Made by a program: the position numbers and the translations under genes. This document shows, piece by piece, positions 23,774 to 31,480 of a DNA stretch of 34,759 nucleotides (positions are counted from its first letter, which is position 1; each line of letters starts with the position of its first letter). Under the pieces are notes generated by a model. It ran no database searches, was not told where the DNA came from, and saw only the letters and a program-made list of their open reading frames with translations. Source of the stretch: Coriobacteriales bacterium (GTDB lineage: Bacteria > Actinomycetota > Coriobacteriia > Coriobacteriales > UBA8131); assembly GCA_031268525.1 (NCBI GenBank), contig JAIRXA010000085.1:1-34759 (forward strand). The letters are read 5' to 3'.

Positions 23774-25582
23774 TCATGCCTTCTTTCTGCTCTTACCCTT
23801 GCGGCCAGTTTTTCCGTCAGTTTTGTCTCCGGGCTGGTTGGGCTGGTCGCCTCCCGGCTTCTCAGTTTGCGCAGCGCTGGTCTTCTGCGTTTTCTTATGC
23901 CTCACATCCTGCCGCTTCGCTTCTAAAAACGACAAGTCGTCCCATGAGATCGAGGTGGTGCTGTCAGCCTGTTGAGACTTTGGCTCCACCTTGGCTTCTT
24001 TGTCTTGAGCAGGCGGGGTTTTACTCTCTGGTGCAGTCATGCTGGCAAGCATGTCTGCAAGTTCTTGGACGGTGCCCGTATCAGTACCACTGCCCTCGAT
24101 TTGTGCGCGGACGGTCTCTATTTTCTTCTTTTGGCTCTGCTTGGGCTTGGCACTTTTTGTATCGACCTCTTTGCCATCCCTCCGCCGCCAGATGCCCTCT
24201 TCTACCATGCGTTTGCGTATCTGTGTCGCCGTGGTGTCATCTTGCGCTTTTGGCGCAAGTGGTACAGAGACGACAACGGGCTTAAGCTCCCTGTTGTCGA
24301 ACAAGAGCCTGACCATCGCTTTGTAGCGCCCGATGTGGCGCACAGAGTCGATGTCGATGTCAAACTGGTCGGCAATCACTCGTGCATCATTGGCTCCCAC
24401 CCTGAAGCAGGCGATGGTGCCAACGTTGCCGAGGACGGCCTCCAGGAGAGAATGGTCCTGGCTTCCGGTGTGTAGATTAAAACGGATCAGCTGGCGGATG
24501 TTCTGGTTTGCGAGGATAAAGCCGCAGCCGAACTTGCGTGCCTCAGCCAACAACACAGCGAAGTCTGGGGTTGCGAAACGCTGGAACTCGTCGATGTACA
24601 CGTAGTGCTTACGCAATGGTTCGTCGCCTTTGAGGCACCGCTTCATGATGGCGTTCTTGATAAGCGCTACAAAATACGAGCCTATGAAGTCCGCTACACT
24701 GGTGCCAACGAGAGCCTCGGGTATCTTAACGATGAGTATCTTGCCGTTCTCGATAATCTCCTCAATGTCGATAGTTGTCTTGCCGCCGCCGAGAAAGAAG
24801 CGCAGCGTGGGGTCGGACACCCACTCGTGTATTTTAGAGAGGAACCAATGGATGGTGGAATCCCAATCGCTGTCACGACGGGAGCGTTTCTCCAGGTTCC
24901 ACTGTTCAACCAGACGCGTGCTCTTGATGGACTTCAGCGCATCGCCCAGATGGGCATCGTTGATGCTCAGAGCTTCAACCTCGGTAATGCTGCGCTCGAA
25001 TGGATAGCCGGGGTCCATGATGGTCTCCAGGCGCAAGCGCATAAGCTCTTCGCCACGAGGGCCGTAGTAACCTTCTGGCATCCTGCTGGATATCAGGGCG
25101 TTGAGGGTTTGCACAACAAGTGTCTTTTTTGCTTCATCGTTACAGTCAGCGTTCAAGAGATTGATTATCGGAAGGTACTCAGTGTTGGAGAAGTCCGCCA
25201 ACACTACGTCATTGAGGCGGTTTGGTGGAATTTTGGCCAATATCCTGTCGGCGGTCTTGCCGTGGGGGTCAATGAACGTAATCCCGTTGCCTTGGTTGAT
25301 ATCCTGCATTCCTGCATACTCAAACAAGTTGCTTTTGCCAGTTCCGGTCTTCCCAAAAAACCATGTTTGCTGCAATCTGTCTTCGGGAAACTGCCTGCAT
25401 TCCAGAATCTCTCCATGACTGAGGTAGTGCCCCAGGCTGACTCCCAAATCCAGGGTGTCCAACTCGTTTTTGAGATTGGAGTCCAGATTATAGCTGTCGC
25501 TTGTTTCTTTGCGATTCACTCTCTTGCCGCCTCTCCTGCTGATCTCTGAGTCGTTGATGAGTATTGTTTCAAAATCCCTCAT
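23774..25582 (-). CDS. VirD4/HerA-like ATPase without membrane anchor
   Basis: A 602-residue P-loop ATPase of the HerA/FtsK superfamily, similar to VirD4/TraG coupling proteins. Walker A is FGKTGTGKS (about 76-84), Walker B is YVYIDEFQRFATPDF (Asp331, Glu332), and an IDPHGKT segment lies near 104-110. FtsK/VirD4 motors usually have N-terminal membrane helices; here there are none, so it is probably a cytoplasmic hexameric motor. Residues from about 450 to 602 are a charged, Lys/Gln/Thr-rich disordered tail. No good ribosome site precedes the ATG at 25582; an internal GTG at codon 22 has an AGGAG site but at long spacing, so the start is uncertain. First gene of the leftward trio. Confidence 0.88.
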   Translation of the reverse strand: MRDFETILINDSEISRRGGKRVNRKETSDSYNLDSNLKNELDTLDLGVSLGHYLSHGEILECRQFPEDRLQQTWFFGKTGTGKSNLFEYAGMQDINQGNGITFIDPHGKTADRILAKIPPNRLNDVVLADFSNTEYLPIINLLNADCNDEAKKTLVVQTLNALISSRMPEGYYGPRGEELMRLRLETIMDPGYPFERSITEVEALSINDAHLGDALKSIKSTRLVEQWNLEKRSRRDSDWDSTIHWFLSKIHEWVSDPTLRFFLGGGKTTIDIEEIIENGKILIVKIPEALVGTSVADFIGSYFVALIKNAIMKRCLKGDEPLRKHYVYIDEFQRFATPDFAVLLAEARKFGCGFILANQNIRQLIRFNLHTGSQDHSLLEAVLGNVGTIACFRVGANDARVIADQFDIDIDSVRHIGRYKAMVRLLFDNRELKPVVVSVPLAPKAQDDTTATQIRKRMVEEGIWRRRDGKEVDTKSAKPKQSQKKKIETVRAQIEGSGTDTGTVQELADMLASMTAPESKTPPAQDKEAKVEPKSQQADSTTSISWDDLSFLEAKRQDVRHKKTQKTSAAQTEKPGGDQPNQPGDKTDGKTGRKGKSRKKA

Positions 25583-25768
25583 TGCGACGGAATTTCTGAT
25601 GCTTTTCTGCCATGTACCTGCTTATCTCGATAATTCGGCTATACTATTCCATTGAAGGCAAGCACACGGTCATGCATGTAGCATTTTCATGTTTTCACGT
25701 CTGGTGCTTTCGGAATGTAGATGAGTTAAACGAATTGAAGAAGGCGTACCAATCGGAGGGCCGGGGAA
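25583..25768. promoter_or_regulatory. Divergent promoter region
   Basis: This 186-nt AT-richer spacer separates the VirD4-like trio from the kinase trio. TATACT at 25640-25645 could be a -10 for the rightward operon, but no good -35 lies 17 nt upstream. GGAGGG at 25755-25760 is the ribosome site of the gene at 25769. No inverted repeat stands out. Confidence 0.35.
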
Positions 25769-27862
25769 ATGCCGAACGAAGAACGTGCAGAATCATTACA
25801 GAACCCGAATGACAACAATCCTGAAGCCAACGCGCTTGAATTCGAAGAAGCCGATCTGCCGGGAGCGCCAGGCGGAGAGGCGTATTTCAGAAAGTCCTTT
25901 GATAGGATGGGGAATCCGACGCAGGCAGCCATGCGTAGCCAGTATGAAGAAGCTTTCACAACCCCCGAAGAAACCCTCGAGTGGTTAGAGGGACTACCTA
26001 CCAGGGGGCACAATGCTTCAGAGAAGATGAAAGAGCTCGTTAATGAGAAACACTCAACTCTCTTTACTGCCATAGAACTCGCGTGCAAAAACGATAACGC
26101 CGCCTATGTTGAGACTCTCGTCGCATTGATCAGGGCTACAGCAGGGAATGACACGGCGGACGCAATGCGAGCAAACATTAGGAACTGGATTGCCGGAGAG
26201 AGTTGTCCCACCATAGAAACTCAGGCTTTCATACTCTGCTTCGCATTGCAGCTGGACGCCCTTGAGGCACAGGACTTCCTACAAAAAGCCTGCTATATGA
26301 ATGTCTATAACTTCAGGAAGACGAAGCACATTTTTTACAGCCTTGGCCTTCAGTTTGGGCTAACATACGATGGCACGGAATCAATCCTCATCAGATACCT
26401 GCATAAAACCATTTCGGCAGAGCAGAAAGAGGCGCTCCAAAACGGCGAAGCGTTGAAGTATATATTCTCCACCACACAGGGCGATGCGAAGATAAAAAAG
26501 TTCTGGGAATTTCTTATCCACAACAAAGATCTATTATCCGATACGTCGCCAGGTGCACATTTTTTGGCGTTATTGCAAGCATTACTGGCGAGTACTCCTC
26601 TGGCAAAAGAATGCCTAAAGCAGGTAGATCTCAACGCCGTTGTCGGCAATTCGTCTGAATGGATTGCAGGTTCTGACTTCGATGCGGTTTTCTCCGTAAT
26701 TGAAGACCAGAAGAGACGGGGCTCGCTCATCCGTTACCTCGACGAGCACTTTCTGCAAGGCCTCTCTCAGTATTGTGGCACACTACCACCGGAGACCGTT
26801 GCTGCAGTTTACGAGACTGCCTTTTCAAGAGTGTGGAATAACGCCGACTACATGATAAGAGTATATTACGACCTTGTAGCGCGCGATAACGCGCACAGAT
26901 ACGCGCCGAGAGGCGGGGGTACAACGCGAGCGCACGAGGCTGTCATGGATGTTGTGTTGAGAGGCGAGTATAGAGACCCGGATCTCTACGAAACGATAGA
27001 CACCATTCGTTACAAGCTGGTAGATTTACGCAACGAGCAGGATGACGTCGCAAGCCTACAAAATGAAATAGATGGCGCCCTGGATGAGATGGCCACACTT
27101 ATTGGTGGCTTATTGAGGGTGAGTTCGAAGAGCTTCATTGGCTACAGCAAAACTGCATACCAAAGGTACCTCTGGTATAGGATCAGGTTAACAAAGCAGA
27201 TAATCAGGGAATCCTCGGAAACAACAATGCCCCCGTCACCCGCAGGCGAGAGCATCGACGAGAACACCGTGGACTTGAAAGTCTTAGAAAGCTACGCCGA
27301 AGCTCTGCAAGAGCACGGCAAGGTTTCCGACCCCGAATTCGTCTTCAACCTGTATGGTAAATACGCCAACCTCACTCTACGGGCAAATGGCGAGCGACGA
27401 GACCGAAGTGAAAAAGAGATTGACATCAAGCTATTGGCACAAGCGGGCATCGAAGAGATGCCTGCAATAAATTATTTCTCGCGGGTACGAAAGAACCCGG
27501 CAACGCTTACAACAAGTGAGTGGGGCAGAAGCATTCTCTTTCTTTTCTATTTCTATGGTTTTGTCTCAGATAGCTACATCAGAGAGCTGGCAATAGAAAA
27601 GTTTTATGATGAGCACCCAGGGCTGGCAGGAGCAGAGGGCATTAGTCACGAGAATTATCTTTCATTTTATTATGGACTCTGCAAACTTGCCTATGATTGT
27701 GGCCTTGCGATACCGTATCCGAGAAGGCGATTTGACGCACTGCTACTGAGGGCAGCTGCAGAGCTGGATAACCGGAACAATGGCGATGACCAGCCGCTGG
27801 TGTACTTTGGTGAGCTTATTGAGTACGTTTACGATACTGATTCGGAGCGATATGATGCCTGA
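25769..27862 (+). CDS. Large helical protein of unknown function
   Basis: A 697-residue protein that I do not recognise. Nearly all of it looks helical. Residues 150-205 contain FALQLDALEAQDFLQKACYMNVYNFRKTKHIFYSLGLQFGLTY, an amphipathic helical motif that resembles modules seen in other accessory proteins of Firmicutes and Actinobacteria, but I can name no family. There is no signal, membrane segment or catalytic motif. The acidic N-terminus precedes residue 40. The ATG at 25769 has GGAGG 9 nt upstream. It overlaps the pseudokinase gene by 8 nt, so the two are translationally coupled and probably form a complex. Base composition is clearly AT-richer than the left end. Confidence 0.6.
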   Translation: MPNEERAESLQNPNDNNPEANALEFEEADLPGAPGGEAYFRKSFDRMGNPTQAAMRSQYEEAFTTPEETLEWLEGLPTRGHNASEKMKELVNEKHSTLFTAIELACKNDNAAYVETLVALIRATAGNDTADAMRANIRNWIAGESCPTIETQAFILCFALQLDALEAQDFLQKACYMNVYNFRKTKHIFYSLGLQFGLTYDGTESILIRYLHKTISAEQKEALQNGEALKYIFSTTQGDAKIKKFWEFLIHNKDLLSDTSPGAHFLALLQALLASTPLAKECLKQVDLNAVVGNSSEWIAGSDFDAVFSVIEDQKRRGSLIRYLDEHFLQGLSQYCGTLPPETVAAVYETAFSRVWNNADYMIRVYYDLVARDNAHRYAPRGGGTTRAHEAVMDVVLRGEYRDPDLYETIDTIRYKLVDLRNEQDDVASLQNEIDGALDEMATLIGGLLRVSSKSFIGYSKTAYQRYLWYRIRLTKQIIRESSETTMPPSPAGESIDENTVDLKVLESYAEALQEHGKVSDPEFVFNLYGKYANLTLRANGERRDRSEKEIDIKLLAQAGIEEMPAINYFSRVRKNPATLTTSEWGRSILFLFYFYGFVSDSYIRELAIEKFYDEHPGLAGAEGISHENYLSFYYGLCKLAYDCGLAIPYPRRRFDALLLRAAAELDNRNNGDDQPLVYFGELIEYVYDTDSERYDA

Positions 27863-29300
27863 AAATCGTCATGAGACAGCACAGGCACTGGGCGAAGTGG
27901 CCGTAGACAGCTACGAAGCGAACCCCTCTCTGCGCTTCGACAGCATAAAACAAGACTACTGGAAACGGGAGAGCCTGTTTTCGTTTGCGCGGGAAAAGTA
28001 TCCAGATACAGACCTCTATAACTACTCTGTCGATGTTGAACGGAACATCAGAATTGATCCCATCAGGGCAGCAAGTAGTCTACGCTTGGCGCTTGAAACA
28101 TTTGTCGCGATTATTCTTAAGGACAATAACATCTCCGTATCAATAAACTATTCATTTAACAATCTGTTTGAGAAGTTAAAGGACGCACTGCACTTAGATG
28201 TGAGAGCGCAGGGTTTCTTGCATAGGATGAAAGAGGGGCAAAAGAAAACGATAAATTGGCCAGATGAGTATAACAGCAATTTTAAGCGCCTGAGAGCATT
28301 GACGAACGCAGCACATCATATTGAGGACACCAAAAAAGACACCGATGCGAAATTGATGACCGAGCAGAATGTGGCGTATGCTGCGCGCGTATATTACTTG
28401 GAATTATGCAAATACGCACAACTTTATCCTGTGAACGCTATCTCATGGCCAATCGGTGACTTCTACGAACTCAAGAAACTTGCCAAGAATGCAGCGCCTT
28501 TAAACAGAATAGAAGTCCTGTCTGCCAAAAGGAGTATTTCTGCGCCTGGTTTAGATTCTCATGCGATTCTTTACGTGTATTCCCATAGAGGAGAGGGGCT
28601 GAGCGACGGCATCATCAACCGCCAGGGAATTGTCAAGGATATTGAGCGGAGCTCCGGGCTTAACCCCATTGTACCAAACGTAGAGGTTGTGGCCGACACA
28701 TACGATAGCAAGATACTGGCATATACCTTCGCCACGGAACCAATTGTGCTCTTGCCCGACAGCTTTGACTTGGAGCTTTCAGACGCCGAATACTGTGAGT
28801 TATTCACGAGAATTGCTGCAGGACTCGCGGCTCTGCAGGATTCGTCGCCCCCGGTTTTTCATCGAGCGATATCTCGATATGCTGTGGTTTTTGAAAAGAC
28901 TTCAGCCGGACGCTATCTGCCAAAGTTGATCAATTTCAACCTTGCGAAAGTCGAGGGGTTGGCAGGAACTGTAGGGCCAGATCTGAAGGGAGTTCTTATT
29001 TCTAACGCATATAAACCACCTGAACTGCACCTTGATACTTCTTGCACGGATGAGATGGGCCAAAGTAAGCTAAATGTCGATTGGGGCAAATACGATGTTT
29101 ACGCCTTAGGAGTTCTCTTTCTTGACGTTCTTAACAGGCTTACGGGTACCGTTACCTTGGCTCAGGCAAAGAAGCTCCATCCTCCTGCAGCGGATGGATT
29201 ATCAGAGGACTTCTATTACTTACTTGAGAAGATGGTTGATCCTGCACCGGAGAATCGGCCAAATATGACGATGGTAGCCAAGCAATTGGCTCAGCCCTGA
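27855..29300 (+). CDS. DUF4145-like domain fused to a degenerate kinase
   Basis: A 481-residue protein. Residues ~70-190 (RAASSLRLALETFVAIIL, then LRALTNAAHHIED) have the helical, N-x2-H-H pattern of DUF4145/HEPN-like domains. The C-terminal half is a kinase fold lacking catalysis: the HRD loop reads HRAISRYAVVF (336-346, Asp and Asn lost), the DFG site reads NFN (360-362), while the structural PPE (388-390) and DVYALGVLF (about 414-422) remain. I call it a pseudokinase. I chose ATG 27855 because GGAG is 7 nt upstream; an ATG three bases earlier is possible. It overlaps the helical-protein gene by 8 nt and precedes the active kinase by 6 nt. Confidence 0.75.
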   Translation: MPENRHETAQALGEVAVDSYEANPSLRFDSIKQDYWKRESLFSFAREKYPDTDLYNYSVDVERNIRIDPIRAASSLRLALETFVAIILKDNNISVSINYSFNNLFEKLKDALHLDVRAQGFLHRMKEGQKKTINWPDEYNSNFKRLRALTNAAHHIEDTKKDTDAKLMTEQNVAYAARVYYLELCKYAQLYPVNAISWPIGDFYELKKLAKNAAPLNRIEVLSAKRSISAPGLDSHAILYVYSHRGEGLSDGIINRQGIVKDIERSSGLNPIVPNVEVVADTYDSKILAYTFATEPIVLLPDSFDLELSDAEYCELFTRIAAGLAALQDSSPPVFHRAISRYAVVFEKTSAGRYLPKLINFNLAKVEGLAGTVGPDLKGVLISNAYKPPELHLDTSCTDEMGQSKLNVDWGKYDVYALGVLFLDVLNRLTGTVTLAQAKKLHPPAADGLSEDFYYLLEKMVDPAPENRPNMTMVAKQLAQP

Positions 29301-29306
29301 AAGCCT

Positions 29307-30938
29307 GTGATTATTGTGAGCCATTCGACATCCTCATACTTCATTGTCGGCGACTCCCGCCAAGGCCAAGAACTGAGCTCCAAAACGCCGCCCCTCAATC
29401 TTGACGGTACTGAGGTGCAGATAGGTGGGCTGATCGGCGTTGGCACAAGCTGCCTGGCATACGACGGTAAGACCGTTGGTTTGAGCGAGCGCGTGGTGGT
29501 CAAGGAGTGGTTTCCCCGTGATCTCGCCGCCTGCAAAGCCCTGAAGCGCGATACGTCTTCTTCCTGCCTTATCGCCGACGCAGAAGTGATGAAGGACATC
29601 GAAGGCGATGAGCTCCGGAAAGGATTCGAAAAGAGCTTCATCAAGTGGCTTGAATACCAGAGAGAAGCCCCCCGTTTTACCCTCTGGCCGGAGCTGCACC
29701 CCCTTGGTGATACGGTCTACCTCCTGACAAAGCTCGGAGGGGAGGGTATGTCGCTGTCACAGTCCCGCGCGGACCTCCTGAAAAAGGATTGTTCGCGCGA
29801 ATCCCTGTGCTCGGTGCTCGAAGTTACGATTTCCCTCCTCAACAGGCTGCAGCCCTTGCACACGGCCGGACTCCTGTACATCGACGTCAAACCCGAAAAC
29901 ATCCTGCTGTTCAGCACAGACAAGACGCCTGGCGAGAGCAGGGCGGTGGCCCTGTTCGACTTTGACTCCACGGCGAGCCTCACCGATATACAGAATGGGT
30001 CTGTCATCCTCCGTCCCACGGCAGGGTGGGCACCCCACGAAGCTTGGGAGCCGACCCAGCCCGAGAGCGTGAACTTCTGCACAGACCTATACGGCGTGGG
30101 GCGCGTCCTGCTGTGGTTATTGGGTGTGGAGCCGTCAGCAGACGGAGCGGACTGCCTTGGCGAGAACTTTATACGGACGAACATCGGGGCTTACCTCGGT
30201 CGGTTTGCCAGCACCGAGTTTTCTACGAGTGCCTGCAACACCATAATTGTGGCCTTGGCGAAGGTGTTGGCAAATGCGCTACGGCACGACACCAAAAAGC
30301 GCTATCAGAGCATCGCTGAGATGCGTGCGGCCCTGATAGCCGTCCGTGAAGGCTTGGGAACGTACCATGCCGAACCTGAGCCCAACGATGATGAGCTGCA
30401 TGAGTTTAAAAGGCGCTTTGACAACATGGAGGAATTAATCCGCACTGCATTCGATAATGTCAGTCGGCAGCTCCAAAAGAGCACGACAGAGATTATTCAA
30501 GAAGTACAAAAGACGCCGGAACAGGCGTATCAGGGGGCATATCAGGGGGCAATCGATGCGGGGAAAGCAACTTCTGGCCATGGCGATCTCGACACGCAAG
30601 CCCCCGATAAAAAGAGCTCGTTGCGGGTGGAAGCATCTGGCAACGGACTTGCTATACAGATTGAGGTAACAGATTCCGGCAATGACAGCACCCCCGGAAA
30701 GCCCGAAGAAAATACTGACCCGCCCAAAGCGGACCTCCCAACTGCTCTTCCAGAAAGGCCTTATCCCGCCTTGGACGAAAAAACTAATGAGCGCATATCG
30801 TCACTGATTAACAGCTTGGGTCAACACAGTGACGATTCGGATCCTGCTGCATCGTTGACAATTGAACTGCTTGACCAGAGAGTTGCGAACGACGAATCGA
30901 CTACGGCTCTTCAGGAATGGGTAGCTATCTATCTGTAG
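29307..30938 (+). CDS. Ser/Thr protein kinase with intact catalytic motifs
   Basis: A 543-residue kinase. The glycine loop is GLIGVGTSCLAYDG (41-54), the ATP lysine is Lys66 in VVVKEWFP, the catalytic loop is YIDVKPENILLF (Asp193, Lys195, Asn198), and the DFG equivalent is FDFDS (Asp218). The HRD position reads YID, a small change that should not prevent activity. The C-terminal ~200 residues form a disordered, acidic region with a GAYQGAYQ duplication and a region around 370-410 that may be a coiled coil (FDNMEELIRTAFDNVSRQLQ). No ribosome site lies before the GTG at 29307, so the true start could be a later GTG; coupling to the pseudokinase gene (6-nt gap) may compensate. The 3' end overlaps the convergent nitroreductase by 10 nt. 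Confidence 0.85.
   Translation: MIIVSHSTSSYFIVGDSRQGQELSSKTPPLNLDGTEVQIGGLIGVGTSCLAYDGKTVGLSERVVVKEWFPRDLAACKALKRDTSSSCLIADAEVMKDIEGDELRKGFEKSFIKWLEYQREAPRFTLWPELHPLGDTVYLLTKLGGEGMSLSQSRADLLKKDCSRESLCSVLEVTISLLNRLQPLHTAGLLYIDVKPENILLFSTDKTPGESRAVALFDFDSTASLTDIQNGSVILRPTAGWAPHEAWEPTQPESVNFCTDLYGVGRVLLWLLGVEPSADGADCLGENFIRTNIGAYLGRFASTEFSTSACNTIIVALAKVLANALRHDTKKRYQSIAEMRAALIAVREGLGTYHAEPEPNDDELHEFKRRFDNMEELIRTAFDNVSRQLQKSTTEIIQEVQKTPEQAYQGAYQGAIDAGKATSGHGDLDTQAPDKKSSLRVEASGNGLAIQIEVTDSGNDSTPGKPEENTDPPKADLPTALPERPYPALDEKTNERISSLINSLGQHSDDSDPAASLTIELLDQRVANDESTTALQEWVAIYL
30528..30551. repeat. 12-nt direct duplication in the kinase tail
   Basis: tatcagggggca occurs twice in tandem (30528-30539, 30540-30551), encoding the YQGA-YQGA duplication in the disordered tail. 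Confidence 0.8.
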
Positions 30939-31480
30939 CCAAGCAGTATTGCTGAAATAATCGGATGTTCAAGGCTAAGAAGGTTGGCGATTTCCACCCT
31001 TGCCTCCAGCACGTCTCCAACCCACAGGCTTTTTAGCCCAAAGCCTGTTGCTGCAAGAAGCGCATTTTCAATCGCGGCGCCAATTGAAAGCAGGTCTGCT
31101 GGATGCGAGTCCTTGCCCACTCCTGTGGTTTGAGAGTCGCATGCTATCAACACAACAGGGGCCTGTACTATTGCATCTGCACTTTTCTCTACCCCATCGC
31201 GAATAGAACTCGCATTCGTAGGTGTCCGTGCTGCTTCATAGAGAATATGTGCGATTGCAACCTTAATCGACTGATCAGTTATTACCACAAACGACCAGGG
31301 CTTCCTGTCTTTGGCAGATGGTGCCTTGTCGGCAAACTCGATAATGCTTTTGATACTACGATTATCTAGACTCCTTGAGTTAAATCTACGTGTGCTTTTG
31401 CGAGTGGCAATGGCGTCAAAAACGCTCATGTCAGAAGATTGGTCTCGCTCGCTATCATTTTTGTCGCATGATGTCTTCAA
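30929..31480 (-). CDS. Nitroreductase-family flavoprotein
   Basis: A 183-residue FMN-dependent nitroreductase-like protein. The family start IATRKSTRRFNSRSLDNRSIKSIIEFADKAPSAKDRKPWSF provides FMN contacts (RKSTRRF, APSAKDRKPW). The C-terminal GAAIENALLAATGFGLKSLWVGD helix is standard. I call a TTG start at 31480: GAGGA lies 4 nt upstream, and TTG overlaps the TGA of the STAND gene by 4 nt (TTGA). An ATG at 31429 starts the conserved core and is an alternative. It acts on an unknown substrate. A redox enzyme coupled to a STAND protein is unusual. Confidence 0.82.
   Translation of the reverse strand: MKTSCDKNDSERDQSSDMSVFDAIATRKSTRRFNSRSLDNRSIKSIIEFADKAPSAKDRKPWSFVVITDQSIKVAIAHILYEAARTPTNASSIRDGVEKSADAIVQAPVVLIACDSQTTGVGKDSHPADLLSIGAAIENALLAATGFGLKSLWVGDVLEARVEIANLLSLEHPIISAILLGYR

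Noticed and set aside
23774..25582. Conjugative coupling protein implying an integrative conjugative element
   Set aside because: There are no membrane helices, and no relaxase, T4SS channel, integrase or att sites in the window.
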